Origin: JAVDCA01 sp035764045
GTDB lineage: Bacteria; Pseudomonadota; Alphaproteobacteria; Rhizobiales; Xanthobacteraceae
Reading direction: 5' to 3'
NCBI GenBank assembly: GCA_035764045.1
Contig: DASTZX010000370.1
Location: 1 to 6,953, forward strand
DNA: 6,953 nt
The position numbers were made by a program, and so were the translations under genes. Below the pieces are notes generated by a model that was not told the origin of the DNA, made no database searches, and saw only the letters and a list, made by a program, of their open reading frames with translations. Of the stretch, positions 6,267 through 6,953 are shown piece after piece (the first letter of the stretch is position 1; each line of letters starts with the position of its first letter).

Positions 6267-6400
6267 GGCGCCAGCATCACACCACGCAGAAATACGCCCA
6301 TGTGCTCGACGAGGAGATCGCCGAGGCGATCGAGGCAACGGCCCAGGTCCGTGAGGAGCGGCAGGCCCCGCAGAACACCCCGGGTACCCCCGCAAGGTAA
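6267..6400 (+). pseudogene. C-terminal remnant of a tyrosine recombinase (phage/island integrase type)
   Basis: Tyrosine recombinases cut and rejoin DNA at att sites through a conserved Tyr. The phase ending at the TAA of 6398-6400 reads TTQKYAHVLDEEI and then about 28 more residues. It matches the family's last motif (GHAS-I-TTT-Q-x-YAHV), with the nucleophile Tyr at 6293-6295. The preceding residues GASIT lie in another phase (6267-6281), so a small deletion or insertion near 6279-6283 has broken the frame. The His of the usual GHAS is also lost. The rest of the catalytic domain (Arg, His-x-x-Arg) and the N-terminal domains are not found upstream, where the UbiD gene ends at 6185. The fragment ends 70 bases from the tRNA-Arg 3' end, the usual location of an integrase relative to its attachment site. 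Confidence 0.8.
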
Positions 6401-6470
6401 CGAGCCCCAGCAAAAGTCCCAGTTGCCGGTCCCGCTTCGGGTGGTGAAGTGATTAAACCATTGATTTTAT

Positions 6471-6546
6471 TGGCGACCCCGCCTGGATTCGAACCAGGGA
6501 CCTTCAGCTTAGAAGGCTGCTGCTCTATCCCCTGAGCTACGGGGCC
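6471..6546 (-). tRNA. tRNA-Arg (anticodon UCU)
   Basis: A complete 76-nt cloverleaf read on the minus strand, with CCA encoded. Acceptor strands GGCCCCG and CGGGGTC pair over seven positions with one G-U; D-stem GCTC/GAGC; anticodon loop CTTCTAA with anticodon TCT (plus-strand AGA at 6511-6513); T-stem CCTGG/CCAGG around TTCGAAT; discriminator G. The anticodon stem has one mismatch at 27-43 (G-A). It decodes AGA. Its 3' end faces the recombinase remnant, so it is the likely former integration target. Confidence 0.97.
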
Positions 6547-6953
6547 GTTGTCGCGCCGGATTGCCGCCGGGCGGCTTCGTTTAGCGTCGCGACCCGCCGG
6601 AAGATAGCCCACTTCGGGGCGCCCCGACATCGACCGAGCCCAGCTTACGGCATTAATCCCGACATCCGGGTTAAGGCCGTGGGCTACCGTTGGCGGCGCA
6701 AGGAGCACGACGTCCGGCTGTCGCTCGTTCGATCGACGCCGATACCGCGGTTCCGGCGCAAGCCTGGTCCCATCTTTCCCGAAGCGCCATCGCGTTCGCT
6801 GGCAGGTTGCCAACTGAGCGGTGTTTGCGCACCCGGCTGATTGGAGTTCGTGTCTCACCACGATGAAGGCCGAGGGCGCACGGCGCTCATCCGTCCACAT
6901 GACGCGCGGCAGGTTCCGCAATATCCCGCGTTCTTTCCCGCACGCGCAAAAAT
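6547..6953. other. Upstream flank of the tRNA, no gene recognised
   Basis: Apart from the structured element at 6605-6686, I see no gene here. The long minus-strand open frame continues straight through the tRNA and has no ribosome binding site, and plus-strand frames lack usable starts. A promoter for the tRNA must lie just right of 6546, but no clear -35/-10 pair stands out in this GC-rich stretch. Confidence 0.5.
6605..6686. repeat. Nested inverted repeats forming a possible branched structure
   Basis: TAGCCCAC (6605-6612) and GTGGGCTA (6679-6686) are perfect 8-bp complements enclosing two further elements. These are the palindrome CGGGGCGCCCCG (6615-6626) and an imperfect long hairpin: GGC-A-TTAA-T-CCCG (6649-6661), loop ACATC, CGGG-TTAA-G-GCC (6667-6678). 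This hairpin has 11 pairs, one mismatch and one bulge. It could fold as a three-way structure on either strand, or act as DNA sites. It lies 60-140 bases upstream of the tRNA-Arg on the tRNA's strand. No known family is recognised. Confidence 0.5.

Noticed and set aside
2651..6450. Shared 11-mer GGTGGTGAAGT at 2651-2661 and 6440-6450 as a possible att repeat
   Set aside because: Several 11-base matches are expected by chance in a window of this size, and neither copy includes tRNA sequence.
6277..6921. Minus-strand open frame of 214 codons reading through the tRNA
   Set aside because: It translates the tRNA-Arg itself into a false peptide and has no ribosome binding site.

Overview
The window looks like a stretch of high-GC chromosome from an alphaproteobacterium, probably Hyphomicrobiales (Bradyrhizobium/Rhodopseudomonas-like). 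This is an inference from GC content, codon use, the gene families present and the form of the tRNAs; nothing in the window fixes the genus.

Layout from left to right. Positions 1-1518 (minus strand) carry most of a double-length ABC importer permease, two fused permease domains of the NitT/TauT type, whose 3' end lies beyond the left edge. Positions 1519-3131 are about 1.6 kb with no convincing protein gene. This stretch holds a collapsed tRNA-Ser relic, a pseudoknot-capable inverted repeat, one doubtful small membrane ORF, a good minus-strand intrinsic terminator that caps a possible small RNA, and a cluster of short repeats just before the next gene. Positions 3132-4250 (plus) encode a GT4-type glycosyltransferase. 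Positions about 4359-4590 (plus) are the wrecked 3' end of a TctC/Bug-type solute receptor gene, with one apparent frameshift and an in-frame TAG. Positions 4632-6185 (plus) encode an intact UbiD-family decarboxylase starting just past the receptor remnant. Positions about 6267-6400 (plus) are the C-terminal scrap of a tyrosine recombinase that still has its catalytic tyrosine motif. It points at the 3' end of a tRNA-Arg(UCU) gene on the minus strand (6471-6546). Positions 6547-6953 have no recognisable gene but contain a strong nested inverted-repeat structure (6605-6686).

How the parts relate. The receptor remnant and UbiD lie head to tail, and Bug receptors and UbiD enzymes both act on organic acids, so they probably once formed one uptake-and-decarboxylation unit of which only the enzyme survives. 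The recombinase scrap beside a tRNA 3' end, the broken tRNA-Ser and the eroded spacers suggest that roughly 1.6-6.5 kb is an old, heavily decayed integration region. The glycosyltransferase and UbiD would be its surviving intact genes. I see no complete new defence or mobile system. The items most worth following up are the degenerate receptor next to UbiD, the His-to-Asp change at the UbiD metal site, the tRNA-Ser relic, and the two structured intergenic elements.
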